NCBI RefSeq assembly: GCF_002443255.2
Contig: NW_019211455.1
Span: forward strand, 13,030,752-13,094,751
Direction: 5' to 3'
Length of the DNA: 64,000 bases
Origin: Varroa destructor
Lineage: Eukaryota; Arthropoda; Arachnida; Mesostigmata; Varroidae
Notes under the pieces: generated by a model
Told to the model about the DNA's origin: nothing
Database searches by the model: none
What the model saw: only the letters and a program-made list of their open reading frames with translations
Part shown: positions 24,430 through 35,163 of the stretch, in pieces
Position numbering within the stretch: the first letter of the stretch is position 1
How the letters are laid out: each line of letters starts with the position of its first letter
Program-made: the position numbers and the translations under genes

Positions 24430-25000
24430 CTTCAGAACTGTTCACTGTTTATAGGGAACTCGTTTATAGGGAACCGGTAACATTCCTCTTCAAAAGATAT
24501 TGCACCACACAAGTGCTACGAGCACTTCGGGAATTGCTCTTTGACAAGTAGTGAAATCTATTCGATTTTGTTCCAGTGACGATCGGGGGGCACCCAGCGA
24601 CCTGGCGATAGTCGAGTAACCCCAGTACCTGATGTAGGCGGACGATAGAGTAGGCCGGACAAGTTCGGTTGGGATAGTTTGCTCCCAGCGGGATTTCCAA
24701 GGTAACGGCGGAGGTGTTGCTGGTGCTACCTCTTTGATGCTTGTAGAGCCGGCGCTAACATAAGGTCGCCGCCAGGTGGGAAGAGCAAGCGTCGACAATG
24801 AGCAAAAGGCCAGCCTAATTGAGTCGTTAAGAGGACAATACAATTTGCAGATAGTTTTAGGTTGCCCGCTGTGAACCATCGTGAGCTGGCCTGTTCGGGT
24901 AGTTCTACGTGCGCAGTTGGTAATGCGCGGCGAGTTCTGCTAAGTAACGATGGTAGGGTCAAAGGGAACTGGCTAGTGTCTATAAACGGGAAGTTCATAG
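24430..25000 (-). pseudogene. decayed Ty3/Gypsy-like pol fragment (protease plus start of reverse transcriptase)
   Basis: On the - strand an unbroken frame from 24998 to 24726 reads like a retroviral-type aspartic protease. PFIDTSQ at 24969-24986 matches the F-[LI]-[VI]-D-T-G active-site block and is followed by LP at the usual distance. WPF at about 24805-24813 lies 15 residues before the Asp of GGDL (24762-24773), as in the family's WPF to G-A-D spacing. Downstream, across frameshifts, are remnants of the reverse transcriptase start: ELVRP (family ELGIVRPS), LDYRQ at 24602-24616 (family CGDYR-x-LN), VPPDRHW at about 24570-24592 (family VPDRYP) and IDFTTC at about 24546-24561 (family QDFT). 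The DYR to DF distance is about 55 bases against 60 expected. The protease to DYR distance is shorter than usual, implying a deletion. No gag zinc knuckle, catalytic YxDD, integrase or LTR was found; the N gap lies about 260 bases further on. The match is by eye from knowledge of the family. Confidence 0.55.
24447..24474. repeat. 15-bp tandem duplication
   Basis: The 13-base string GTTTATAGGGAAC occurs at 24447-24459 and at 24462-24474, separated by two bases. It lies at the downstream edge of the Gypsy-like relic. Confidence 0.9.
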
Positions 25001-26106
25001 GACGGATCGTATTGAGCGAAACCTTTTGAAAGTATAAATAGTGTGGTTTAGTGAAAGGATAAGGTCTTTTTGAGCTGACCTTTTCGACTAAGTTTGATTA
25101 TTATGCATAAAGTTGGATTTTTTTTATTTTGCTTAACTGCCCGGATCTTTGACGGTTGTCAGTAATCAAAGGGTACGTGGTATACACGGACGTGAAAATC
25201 AATTACGCTGCGACACAATACATCGCGGGCCTCATTACAAAACGGCAATAAGGAATCAAACCCTGCTCGAAATGTTTGTATCACTTAAGCAGCTTCCTAC
25301 AAGTAAAACAGGTCCGTGAGTCAATGTACGAGCTTTCTGTGCAGTACGATGACATATTCCCAGATACATGACCATCAGCTAGTTCTACATAGTACGCCTC
25401 GTTTATAACCTCGTCTCTTTGTATTCTCTGTATAGGCTGAATGTTGCGCTATTGATGTATTTGGCTGGTTAGAAAGTTCGCGCATTCTCTCTTTTCTCTA
25501 TTTGTTTTCCTTCTCCTTGTCCAGACGTCGTTTTTACTCGTGATCCTTCACTCTCCCTCTATTTTCTTCCTTCCTCTTTTTATTATTTGAATGTCTTCGG
25601 CGCTCTCTGTAGTGCTCATCCGTTGACTCGTGTCTCCGCTTACGTCCGGTCTTCTAATGACATTACGACTGAGATGACAATTTTGGAATGAAGGGATTCT
25701 CTGCTTGGTTTAACACGGCTGCAGTTATCGCGTGCACGCAACGCGAAGCAGTCTGCGAATACTCTATGAAAGGTTTATGGCAGCGGCAGCAGGCGATATC
25801 TGCACCAGCATGAGGAAGCCCAAAAATAAGGGTCGGGCAGAAAGGCGAAAGAACCGTACTCCGATAACGATGCTCCAACTGCAAGAGAACTGCGGAGCTG
25901 AATACTGGTGTCGTGTGATCCAATCGACGAAGCAGCGAGCTCGTGCAGCTGGAGCAATTGGTCGCGCACTACTAATATCAGCAGCAGTAGCAGTTAGTCG
26001 TCGCCGGAGCACTAAGGGCAGTCTCAAAAGTAAATTGTGTTCCTAGCACCTGGTAGGCAGATAGGGGTTAATACGAGTAGCTTGTTATAGCCGAAATGTT
26101 CTCCAT

Positions 26107-26128
26107 GTTACTCGCGAAAACGAGTAAC
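26107..26128. repeat. 8-bp stem-loop
   Basis: GTTACTCG at 26107-26114 is complementary to CGAGTAAC at 26121-26128 around a six-base loop CGAAAA. Such a structure can arise by chance in 64 kb. Confidence 0.7.
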
Positions 26129-28816
26129 TACTATATGCAGAATTACAACAACGAGTTGTACGTTGCTCGTTCTAGAGGGATAAGAATAGTGAACGGCTTT
26201 ACTTGCCCATAAGTCAATCCTTTTCAGTTCATCGTCCCTCTGACGGTACTGTAGTAATGTGCTTGTTCGGTAAAGATTAAGGAGACGCAAAATGGTCCAA
26301 ATTTGAAGCCAGGCAAAAAACGAACTATATTTTGCGCTCAGAAGGGCCAACGGTGCGAAGCTTTACTTAGCTAAAGAAGAACTGAATGCAAAAATTTGAA
26401 ACATCAGAAAAATCAACTGTGCCAATATTAATCTAGCTAGGTGCTCTAAACAGTTATCGTGAGTGCGGTAGTGTTTTTCGGTTCTCAATATTTAGGGGTG
26501 AAGACTTGTGAGTACGTTAAATGTATACAACTTGATGTGTAAAAATTCTGCTTTGCTCTATTGTTATGTTCCTAAATACGGCTAGCTTAGGAAGTGAATA
26601 TGGCTCATCAGCTTTGCTACTTACCAATAACAACAGATTCGGTATCGATGCTTTCGCGGTAGTGATGCCGCTGATGAATATTGTAAAACTAAAAGATTCG
26701 GATCTGTCTGCTACGAAATCCTATTAGTATCTCGATTTTCGGAACTCTACAGTGTAGGCTACTTAAATTAGGACAAACTTTGGCCGGCTGTTTGTCATAA
26801 CGGACGTGTGTTTAGTTGCTATTCGCGGTACCGAAAGAAAGCCAGTCCTTTCATAAGCGAAACAACAAGCTCGTAACGCTAAAAGAGTGGCGAAAAATGG
26901 CGTCGTTTTCGGATTGGGTGAAGATCAGCTATTATCCAATCTTTCTAGGCTGGGCAAATCCTCACACCCTACCCGATGAAAGACTTTTCTAATGCTTGAA
27001 ATGGACGCCCCATGTCCTTGCTAGTTTTCATACGAGTCCGGAAAAATGAAGGACTTATAAAGCAAACTGGAAATAGGGTTACGGTTTAAAGGGCTCGAAA
27101 ATTTACCCAAACGACTCAAAAAGCCATTTTCGTTACATCTAGGTTTTTGATACAAACATGAATGTCAGTGTTAAAGAGGGGAATATATATTGCCAACTGC
27201 GTTAGGCTTCAATGGTTAGTATTTTGTAATCTGTTGTATCTTTTGAACATATTGGCTTTCCTAAGTCATTCGACTCTCGGAGCTCAGCACAAGACTTATA
27301 TCCTCTATAATTCTTCGTATGTAACATAATTTAAGCGACAGTTTAACACGATACGATAACTATTAAAAGGCTATTTGCAAACTAAAGGACAAGTATTTTG
27401 AAAATGAGTAGGTCCCGGACCGAAGCTGTAAGTGAGTGGCAGCTATGTCAAATAAATATAAGCGTCAGGAACCACGTATCCTGTACATGCAAACAATTCC
27501 TTTTAAATATAGATTTTTAATTAGATACAGTTTTAAAAACTCATTGGAAAAAATTAGGTTTATGTGGTCAGCCCTGTACACCTGTATGGACGGTTTTCCA
27601 AGACTGAAATTTCCTTCGGGTACCTACCGTTAATAGTAATAGTAATAGGGACTACCTTCGTATATAAAAGACGCGGGCTCTATTTTACGTATTAGTGCAT
27701 CCGCTTATGTGTTAGGCCTCGAATCCGAATCCTGGCCTGTATCTTTGTCTAGGCTTGTGTCATGCGTGCGTAATGATCAAAGACCTAGTTACTCTGAGCT
27801 GAATCCTTAGCCTGCTCTCTCAATGGTCTGTATACAATGGACTTCCCTGTCGTACGTGGATTTGCAAGCTGAAGGACTATACTTGTATAAGATGAGTTTT
27901 CGATATGATATTAGGCAATTCGAGCAAGGTTCACTGCGCTGATTCGGTTTTCGACGGCTCTCTTCTGCTTCTTTGAAAGCTGATACTGGATCGGCGACTG
28001 ATGCGAAGTGGCGTGTGACTATGTATGGCTGACCCGTCCTGAAGAGAAGGATTTTTTTCTTTCTTTTTGAATGTCGTATTGAAAAAGCGTCGCTAGCGAC
28101 TGCCTCTAGCTACCTCTATTACTGGACTGCCATTGCTACTGCAAGCGAATAATGAGTTCCATAACGGGTTCTCTCTCGTGGACCGGATTCTTTCTCTGAC
28201 AAACAGTTGTTTTGCGCTGCCGATGTACATCGACTGCCGACGCCAGTCTTGCTCCTACTGCTGCTTACTACGTGAGTTCCAATGCGGCCTGTCTTCATGG
28301 CTCTTGATGTCCTCCTCTCGGATTTGTTGAGCACCGTGTTCAGGGCAGTATCAGCGGACGCATCGACTTCAATCGTCCCACGCGACATGTCCTATATAGC
28401 TGACGGATCGAGATGGCTAAGGGAGGTTGTCGACTTCTCAGGCTGTTCAGCTTGTGAACCCATATATAGTAATACAAATGTATGTACACATATATTTGAG
28501 CGTGCTGCGTTTTAGTTTTTTCTTCCACAGTTGCTTAAGAACTATGCGCCTATTGTTACCACCATGATATATTTGTAGATACATCATAATAGTGTATACG
28601 GATGTTTCGATGTGGATCAGAGAAAAGTAGCTTTCAAGCATTATATAGTATATATGATTCATGATGGAGTTTTAACTATTTGCCGTGTTAGGTGTGTAGA
28701 AGCTCTGTTGGTACCGAATTAATTATTGTTATTTAATATCAAGCTCATTATTTATTTGAAGAAATGCTTCCATCCTTTTCTGATTAACAGCATAAAACAA
28801 TACACAAGACAGGTAT

Positions 28817-28847
28817 AAAAAAAAGGTATAAAAAAAAAAAAAAAAAA
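28817..28847. repeat. poly-A rich tract with duplicated GGTATA unit
   Basis: GGTAT followed by eight or nine A occurs first, then GGTAT followed by 18 A. The A run (28830-28847) is the longest in the window and is followed within seven bases by an 8-bp stem-loop. Confidence 0.9.
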
Positions 28848-28853
28848 TTGCAT

Positions 28854-28907
28854 AGGTGAATTCTTTATTCACCTTTCATTACACTCGAAACTCGAGCTTT
28901 CATTACA
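28854..28907. repeat. 8-bp stem-loop followed by an 11-bp direct repeat
   Basis: AGGTGAAT (28854-28861) pairs with ATTCACCT (28867-28874) around a five-base loop. The string CTTTCATTACA then occurs at 28873-28883 and 28897-28907, flanking an imperfect CTCGAAACTCGAG. No function is evident. Confidence 0.8.
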
Positions 28908-30403
28908 TACGAATATATAGCAGCACATGAACGTACGATGTAGTTCCTGATATGACTTACTGTTTGAAATTTCGCTGTTAGCCAATCGACCCAACGACCC
29001 CGCTTTCGTCTAGCGTTCGGTGGCCTGTTGCTTGCTTAATTTACGGGTATAAAATTCATGCAATAAGTCTAACCCGTGTTTTTCCCCTGATATGCTCCCC
29101 TATGTAGATAGATGCAAAAACGAGTAACTGTTGCTGACCATTTCTTTTGAGAAGACATTCGAGCGAGATCCTTCAGGAACGTTGCGCGCGGCACATTCCT
29201 GTATCATAATTTTCCGGCTAGCGTAAACAATGTTTATGGGAGGGGATCTTGTCTGGTCTATATGAGATTGATCGGGTTGGGGTATTCAGCTTTTTGCCAA
29301 GTAAATGCTTAAAACGAGCAGGTGCGGACTTCTACCACACGTGCTCGCCTACCTAAGCCAATGTATATCCTCTCCGCATCTACAGCATATCAGGACGAAA
29401 ATAGTAATCAGTGCACCTAGCAAAAGGTTAGGGGGTAGGCGGCGGCCACGAGCGTGATATCTTTTCCTTGACAGATATTTTTTTTGTTTTCTCTGCCTGA
29501 GATCCGCCCCCAGATTTGAAATAGTTTCAAACGTCTTTATCCGTATCATTCCGCAATCAGCTTGAAGCCCTTATCGTTGTTGCTGATGCGCGGATCGTAA
29601 ACAACGCACGCACTCTCTGTATCACCCATCGCTTTGTAGATTGTACTGGTGGCACGTGAGCTTTGCTTTTCGATCGCTATGCTTTTCATGGCAGAAAATG
29701 TTTTCTTCTCCCTAACGCCCCGTAATCAAGTGTCATGGAGTAGCTGAAGTCATCCCGCAAGTGCCTAACGTATCGAATTAAAATTTAGTGGCACTTCGAA
29801 ACAGTAAAGCTTCGCTCACGAATCGTCTCTTCTAATCTTCAATCGGTGTCGACTATTATTATCTTACATATCGCTTGAAGTAAATATACCTGAACAAAGG
29901 CAGGAAGAGGGACCTGATTTTTATTTTGCTTTACAGAGATATATTTATATACATGCATACAGACGCAGATGTGTGTCGATCTGTCTTCGCGTCGCCCGTT
30001 GCAGTCATCATATTTTCTCGAACCGTTTGCGGCGCTTCGCTTCGATGTTTCGGCAGCTAACGAATGTTTCCACTCCGTTTATGCCATGTAAAGTGACTCA
30101 AGCATACTTTGTCTGTTTATGTAAACAGTTTATGAGCCTGCCGCTGTATAAACTTCGTGGTAGGCGTTGTGCCGAACGTAGCTTTAAAGAAGAAGGCTCA
30201 TTATTTTGTGACGATATATGATCTAAATAGAGTACTTTCCGGTGGTCCTCATGTGTATATGTCAGATGCCAGCAGGCTGTACCGATAAATAGTAATGCTG
30301 ACAGAGAAGGTAAATACTTTTTGTCAGAAAACATTTTTGTCTCGGATCCCTATTTAAATAGGATCAGTTTGCTGCTATTCTCTCATCTAAATATGTGTGA
30401 CCT

Positions 30404-30407
<4 letters not shown>

Positions 30408-30445
<38 letters not shown>
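30408..30445. repeat. AT dinucleotide microsatellite, 38 bases
   Basis: Nineteen uninterrupted AT/TA units. Confidence 0.97.
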
Positions 30446-30449
<4 letters not shown>

Positions 30450-31035
30450 AATTATTCTGCGTAGTGAGGAGTAAGCCCATCCCAGTCATGTAAAAATCAG
30501 CCAGAATAGTGGGGAGTTGTTGAGCACATTAACTACTGTGCTTAAGACACAGATATGACAATGCAACGAACGCACATGATAGAGTACATTCATTATCCTA
30601 GCAGCTACAGTTGAGAATAGAACCTTAACGAGTTATTGATATGGATAATCGAAACGCAGTGAATTTCCTATGTCCTGTGCAACTAAAATCGCGTCTTCCA
30701 TTCAATTGACATTATTTTCCTCACATTTTTCGGCTACAGCCTTATGTAGCACACGCCATGGGTGAACCTTATTCTACATTGTTACCCACCACTGCAAAAT
30801 TTTCCTGTGCTTCTTATCGTCGAAGAAGGAACCAGCCGCTGTTTTGACAACCTGCTGCCATACGTCACGGATAGTTATTGTTCACTACGATGTTCCCCGA
30901 CGAAACGGCTTCAATGTCGTGTGAAGTGTCGGGATAAAACGACCCATTTATAGCATTCATCCCAAGTACGGACGCAATTTCCTCATACGCCTATTTCTCT
31001 TTAGTGCTTTACGAATTCTACGACGCATACTGAGT
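30446..31035. other. non-coding stretch
   Basis: Only short frames, with no repeats or recognised signals. Confidence 0.5.
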
Positions 31036-31818
31036 TTATTGTACATCGAATTTGTCGTCTGATTTCGTCATCGTGTTAACCGCTCGGTTTGAGAATAAAG
31101 GTTCCTCACTGACAACACAATTTTTGAGGTAAACCGCGCCAGTCAGGGTAGACCAATTTCCGTAGGCAATATCACTTCTAACACAAGTCTTCATACCTCT
31201 TCTGCGGTCAACACTGTTACCGCTGTTGTTATTATTGTTGTTGCTATTGTTGTTGAAGTTAGAACAACTGTGCTTTTTACAACAGTAGTATTGTGCTCTG
31301 TCTGCCAAACACCCGCATCCAACGTCTGTTCCTCCTGAAATCTCATCGGATCGGTTACTTACCGACGCGTATAGAAGGTACTTTGTACTTTCTAGAACCC
31401 ATTGGAACACCTACCACGCGACGATCATGTACTCGTGGAGTTGACTGGTAGAGGCGCTGTTCTTGTTGATATTGTCGTGCAGGTGCAAGCGTCTACCAGA
31501 TATCGGGTGGCTCAGGACGTTAGCGTCACTGCCGTTGCTACCGCCTCCCACAAAAGGAGTCCTATACGAAAATCGGTTATGCGCGAAGCATAACACACCG
31601 AGCAGTCGCAGGAAAGTGTAGGTAATATTTCCGCGCCATTTAAGATCGAATGTGAATATGGTAGGCCGTTGTGTCGGTTGTATGTGCTCATGCATGCCTC
31701 GGATCGCTACTGCCTCAGAGGGAACCTCTGTTAGACGTAGTTCGAAATCTGTCAAACATAGTAGGATTGCAGTTGTCCGGTGAAGGCGGCAGATTTGGCT
31801 GGAGGTTGTAGTTTGACG
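31036..31818 (-). CDS. long frame broken once by TAG, Asn-rich, possible exons
   Basis: On the - strand one phase is open from 31818 to 31036 (about 260 codons) except for a single TAG at 31411-31413. The upstream half contains FVGGGSNGSDAN and a His/Asn/Ser-rich end. The downstream half has Cys pairs (CGC, YCC, HSC) and an Asn/Ser run encoded by AAC/AAT triplets at about 31213-31260, then an Asp/Lys end. The TAG lies inside GTAGGT (31409-31414 on the complement), which could be a 5' splice site. A second donor match, TCG then GTAAGT, lies at 31357-31363. Either the halves are separate exons or the run is chance. No family was recognised. A + strand frame (31402-31593) overlaps the middle. 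Confidence 0.22.
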
Positions 31819-32945
31819 CTAAGCAGGCGCACACGCAAAAAGCAAGAAGCAACAAGAACGATGAATCGAATATATAGAACGCTTGTGGATCGTGCTGATC
31901 ATAGTTATTGCTGTCAGGCCCGTTTTGCGTAAGGCGAGATTTGTATGAACTGGTCATTATAACCGTTATTACTGTAGACGGTGTCTTTGACTATAATCTA
32001 TCAAGCTCTATGTCGTTATGGGTTTAAGAAATCAAATGACTAATTATAGGAATCTAAGTGTAAGTGAATCAGGAGCAGTATACAGCGCTTAACTAGATCA
32101 GTATTGCATCGTTTATTTTTTTACTCCGAATTGCCTCCGCGTTCGACATCACTCCGAATATCGCTTGCCCTTTATGGAGAAATGTTTCGAATTCAGTACG
32201 CGTACAGCGTTTTGGCTGGCTTGTATGGTATGGGTAATGCGATATGCGTCTGTATTTGTGGTAAAGCGCGACATGTCTGTGCGAATTGTTTGTAAGGGCA
32301 ATAAGGGTACGCACTTTTTATAAGCTTTTTTACTTTTTGCACTTAATTTAGTAATGCGCAAGTTGCTTTTCGTGCTATCAGCTTCGATACAGCGGTAAGC
32401 TCTGTGAGTGAACTCGTATGATGATAGTCAAGCGTCACGGAACTGATTCTCCGAAAAACTCCTTCATTTGAGAGGTCCTTCATTCAAAAACTTCGGCTAC
32501 AGCAAAGCTTGTAGGAAAGGCTTCATAGATTTGTCGTATTATTGCAGTTACAATAATGTGCGATATGATACTGCTTAGACAATATGGCCCTATTTTCGCT
32601 GACTTTGCCTTTATGCGTGGTGCTGCTAAAAACACCCGCAGTTCTCGTCGTCGACGTTGTCTTGTATGTTGATTGTCGATCGAAGGACTAATCAACAAGC
32701 GCGTCATGACCTTTGCCCCTTCGTTTCTTGACGGCCAGCTAACGGCTAAAAACGGCCTGTGCAAGAAGGCCGTCTATATCGAGGCTCGATGGTTATGCCA
32801 GTGTGGGCTAAGAAGGCCACGCGTTAAAGCCCTAACGTAGGTTGGGCAATGCTAGCATCGACATGTGGACACTGTCGGCTTTGAATCAGCCTGGGATTCT
32901 GGAATGAAAAGGGTAATGTAGTTTTTATGACGCCTCCAAGGAGCA
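31819..32945. other. non-coding stretch
   Basis: No recognised gene. Overlapping frames of up to 94 codons on both strands show no signature. Confidence 0.45.
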
Positions 32946-33248
32946 ATGGGATTTCCCTGCACCACAACAGACGATTCGGTAGCAGTTGACGCAACAGAAA
33001 ATGAGCGACACAGCATCTTTCAGGCCGAGCCTTACTGCGCTGTGCACGATGAAATGATGTGTCATGACGGACCACAAATGACGCCATCGGCGCTAGCTAT
33101 CATGACCGAGACCGCGTTGCTCTGCGATGTCGGAAGTATAATAGCCGTAACAGCAGCAGAGGCGGCAGCAGCGGTAAACTGGAAGATGGGGATACAGATG
33201 GAAGGAACAAAGAGAGAGCGAGAGAGAGAGAGAGAAACACAGAGCTAG
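32946..33248 (+). CDS. 100-codon ATG frame, unrecognised
   Basis: The frame starts with ATG in a fair start context (AGCAATGG) and has an in-phase stop just upstream. The predicted product is acidic and Thr/Ala/Met-rich in its first 75 residues, with an Ala run near residue 77, and then becomes Glu/Arg-rich because it enters the AG microsatellite. No signal peptide or known motif is seen. A possible donor, GCG then GTAAAC, lies near 33173. A - strand frame of 166 codons (33093-33593) overlaps, but it is a low-complexity mirror of the purine-rich tract. Confidence 0.17.
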   Translation: MGFPCTTTDDSVAVDATENERHSIFQAEPYCAVHDEMMCHDGPQMTPSALAIMTETALLCDVGSIIAVTAAEAAAAVNWKMGIQMEGTKRERERERETQS

Positions 33249-33650
33249 GGAGATGGTGAGCAAAGAAAACCTGCTACTCCCCAAAAAACGAAGGAAAACG
33301 AAGGAAAGAAGAAGCTGAGCAGAAAACAACAGAAGAACTTGAGTATAGAGCAGGCTCACACCCGAAAAAGGAAAAATATAGAAACAGAGAAAACGAATGC
33401 GGCTTGTTTTTAGAAATTTTGAGAGAAGTGGGTAGTTGCGTATGTGGCGGCCTAAGGGGCACGGATAACACTGGCGAAAGGGGCCACAAGAAAACGATGA
33501 TGCGAGCAAAAAATGAAGATGGCACAGTTTTAACCCAAAAGGTAGTGATGCGCCAGCTGGTAAGGCTGCAGCTACAACCGAAGAGCGAGACAAGCCGAAG
33601 GCTCTGAAAAATGAATGAAAGAAAGCTGAAGCGGATCAAGAGATGCCGAA
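33160..33650 (+). other. purine-rich tract
   Basis: For about 490 bases the + strand is dominated by A and G, including an AG microsatellite. This makes the - strand open for 166 codons of Leu/Ser/Phe/Cys-rich low-complexity sequence, which I do not regard as a gene. Purine skew over this length may reflect transcription-linked bias or a decayed GA repeat. Confidence 0.7.
33211..33235. repeat. AG dinucleotide microsatellite, one interruption
   Basis: AG repeats with a single GCG interruption. Confidence 0.95.
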
Positions 33651-35145
33651 TCGGCAGGAACTGAGACTGAAAATGCTGTGGTCCTGGATTTGCTTATAGG
33701 GCTGACTGGCATGTAAGCTATAAACTAATCGCTAATTCTACTAAGACATAAAGGCGCCATTAATATGCTATGTGCGAAATGCTTGTGATTCACAAAGCAA
33801 CGCATGCTTTTAACACAGTTTTCCTTGGCATGGTAGACACTTTAGCAGCGCACTTAAAGACTGCTGGTTGATTATTTGCGATGCTATTCAGATAGGCAAG
33901 AAGAACTAGTACCATGCTGTAGTTTTGACTCTTCACATTTTTAATTCTTCAACAGGGCAGTACATGCATAAACACGAAGACTATCTTACGAATAGATAGG
34001 TCGCTGAGTACGAATAGATACCGTTACAGAAAGGGTCAGAAGCGAAAGAAACAATAAAAAAGTTTAATACATTCTAAAGTTAGCCAGACAATTGAAGTCT
34101 CGAATACTATTAAAAAAAGAAAGAGGTATCTGAAGCCGACGCAGTAACCAGAACATATTAGAAGTGCAGGCTGGAAAACAGCCATTGAGATCTATATAAA
34201 CGTGAATTGGAAGAGGTGAGTAAAGATGTAACGGGAAAAAGTTTGTTTCCCGTCATTCTGCTGTGCTTCTAGCTTGCTCCTCCATTTCACTCTGAACCTG
34301 TAGTGAGAGTGGCGTCGCGACCAAGATAAACAAAAGCTTGTGAAATCGCCACGACTCTCCAGGTCCTCACAAGGTCGGACGGCCGTTTTTATGGTTGTTG
34401 TCTCCGGTTGACTCCTCCCCATAGATCTGCATTGTCTTTCTGTTTGGTGTTCGGTCCGCTATCGCAGCCTGTCGGCGCTTTACGATCGCTACTTTCATGG
34501 AGGTGCCGACTGGGAATCTAAGACAGACGCAGCATTTCGGCCTTTGTTATGATCCTGTGCCCCTTCATTCTTCTCATCCACGTGCGTCCGTTCTGTTTTA
34601 CCCCACATAGGAACTCAGCTAGAAGGAGATAGCTAATCTGCCTCGAGTGACTCGTCAGAGCTGGTGTAGGACGAAGCCTATGCACTGAGCGATGCAGTTC
34701 GGTCACAGGATTCTTATAAATTTGTAAAATGCGCACTTTACATTCGGGCCTAGCTAGCTGAATTCAGCGGCAAGTCAATGTTTGGTTCGTGCAATCGAAG
34801 TAGTGTCCCTACGGTGTAGAATCAGGCACAAAGGTACACAAGGCAATTCGTTAATAAAAAGCGTACGTGTTGTTTGCGTATTGCTAAGTCGTAACTAGGT
34901 CTCCCTTACACCATAGAAAAAATGGTCGTTTGCTTGGGTTCAACGATAGCCGAAAACCGTACAAGAATTATGAAGTTGCTTTTCTTAACCGTTCGTTTCT
35001 TGCTCGTGCATGGCGCCGGCAAACTAATTATATATATAGGTAGAGAAACACATTTCTCTCCCTTAGAATGATAGGTATAAAACACAACTATGTTTATATT
35101 CACTTATAAACATAAGTACTTAGTAATATGATTTAACCTGTATAC

Positions 35146-35163
35146 TATATATATATATATATA
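35146..35163. repeat. AT dinucleotide microsatellite
   Basis: Nine TA/AT units. Confidence 0.95.

Larger units (their letters stand above)
25001..30407. other. mostly non-coding stretch
   Basis: No gene or transposon is recognised. Possible small frames include a basic 104-codon + frame (25732-26046) and an 89-codon ATG frame on - (28119-28388), both without family signature. A 12-bp palindrome (28089-28100), a stem-loop at 26107-26128 and a poly-A region near 28816 are the visible structures. AT-rich DNA dominates 28500-28960. Confidence 0.4.

Noticed and set aside
33093..33593. 166-codon minus-strand frame
   Set aside because: Composition is Leu/Ser/Phe/Cys low complexity, explained by the purine-rich opposite strand and AG microsatellite.
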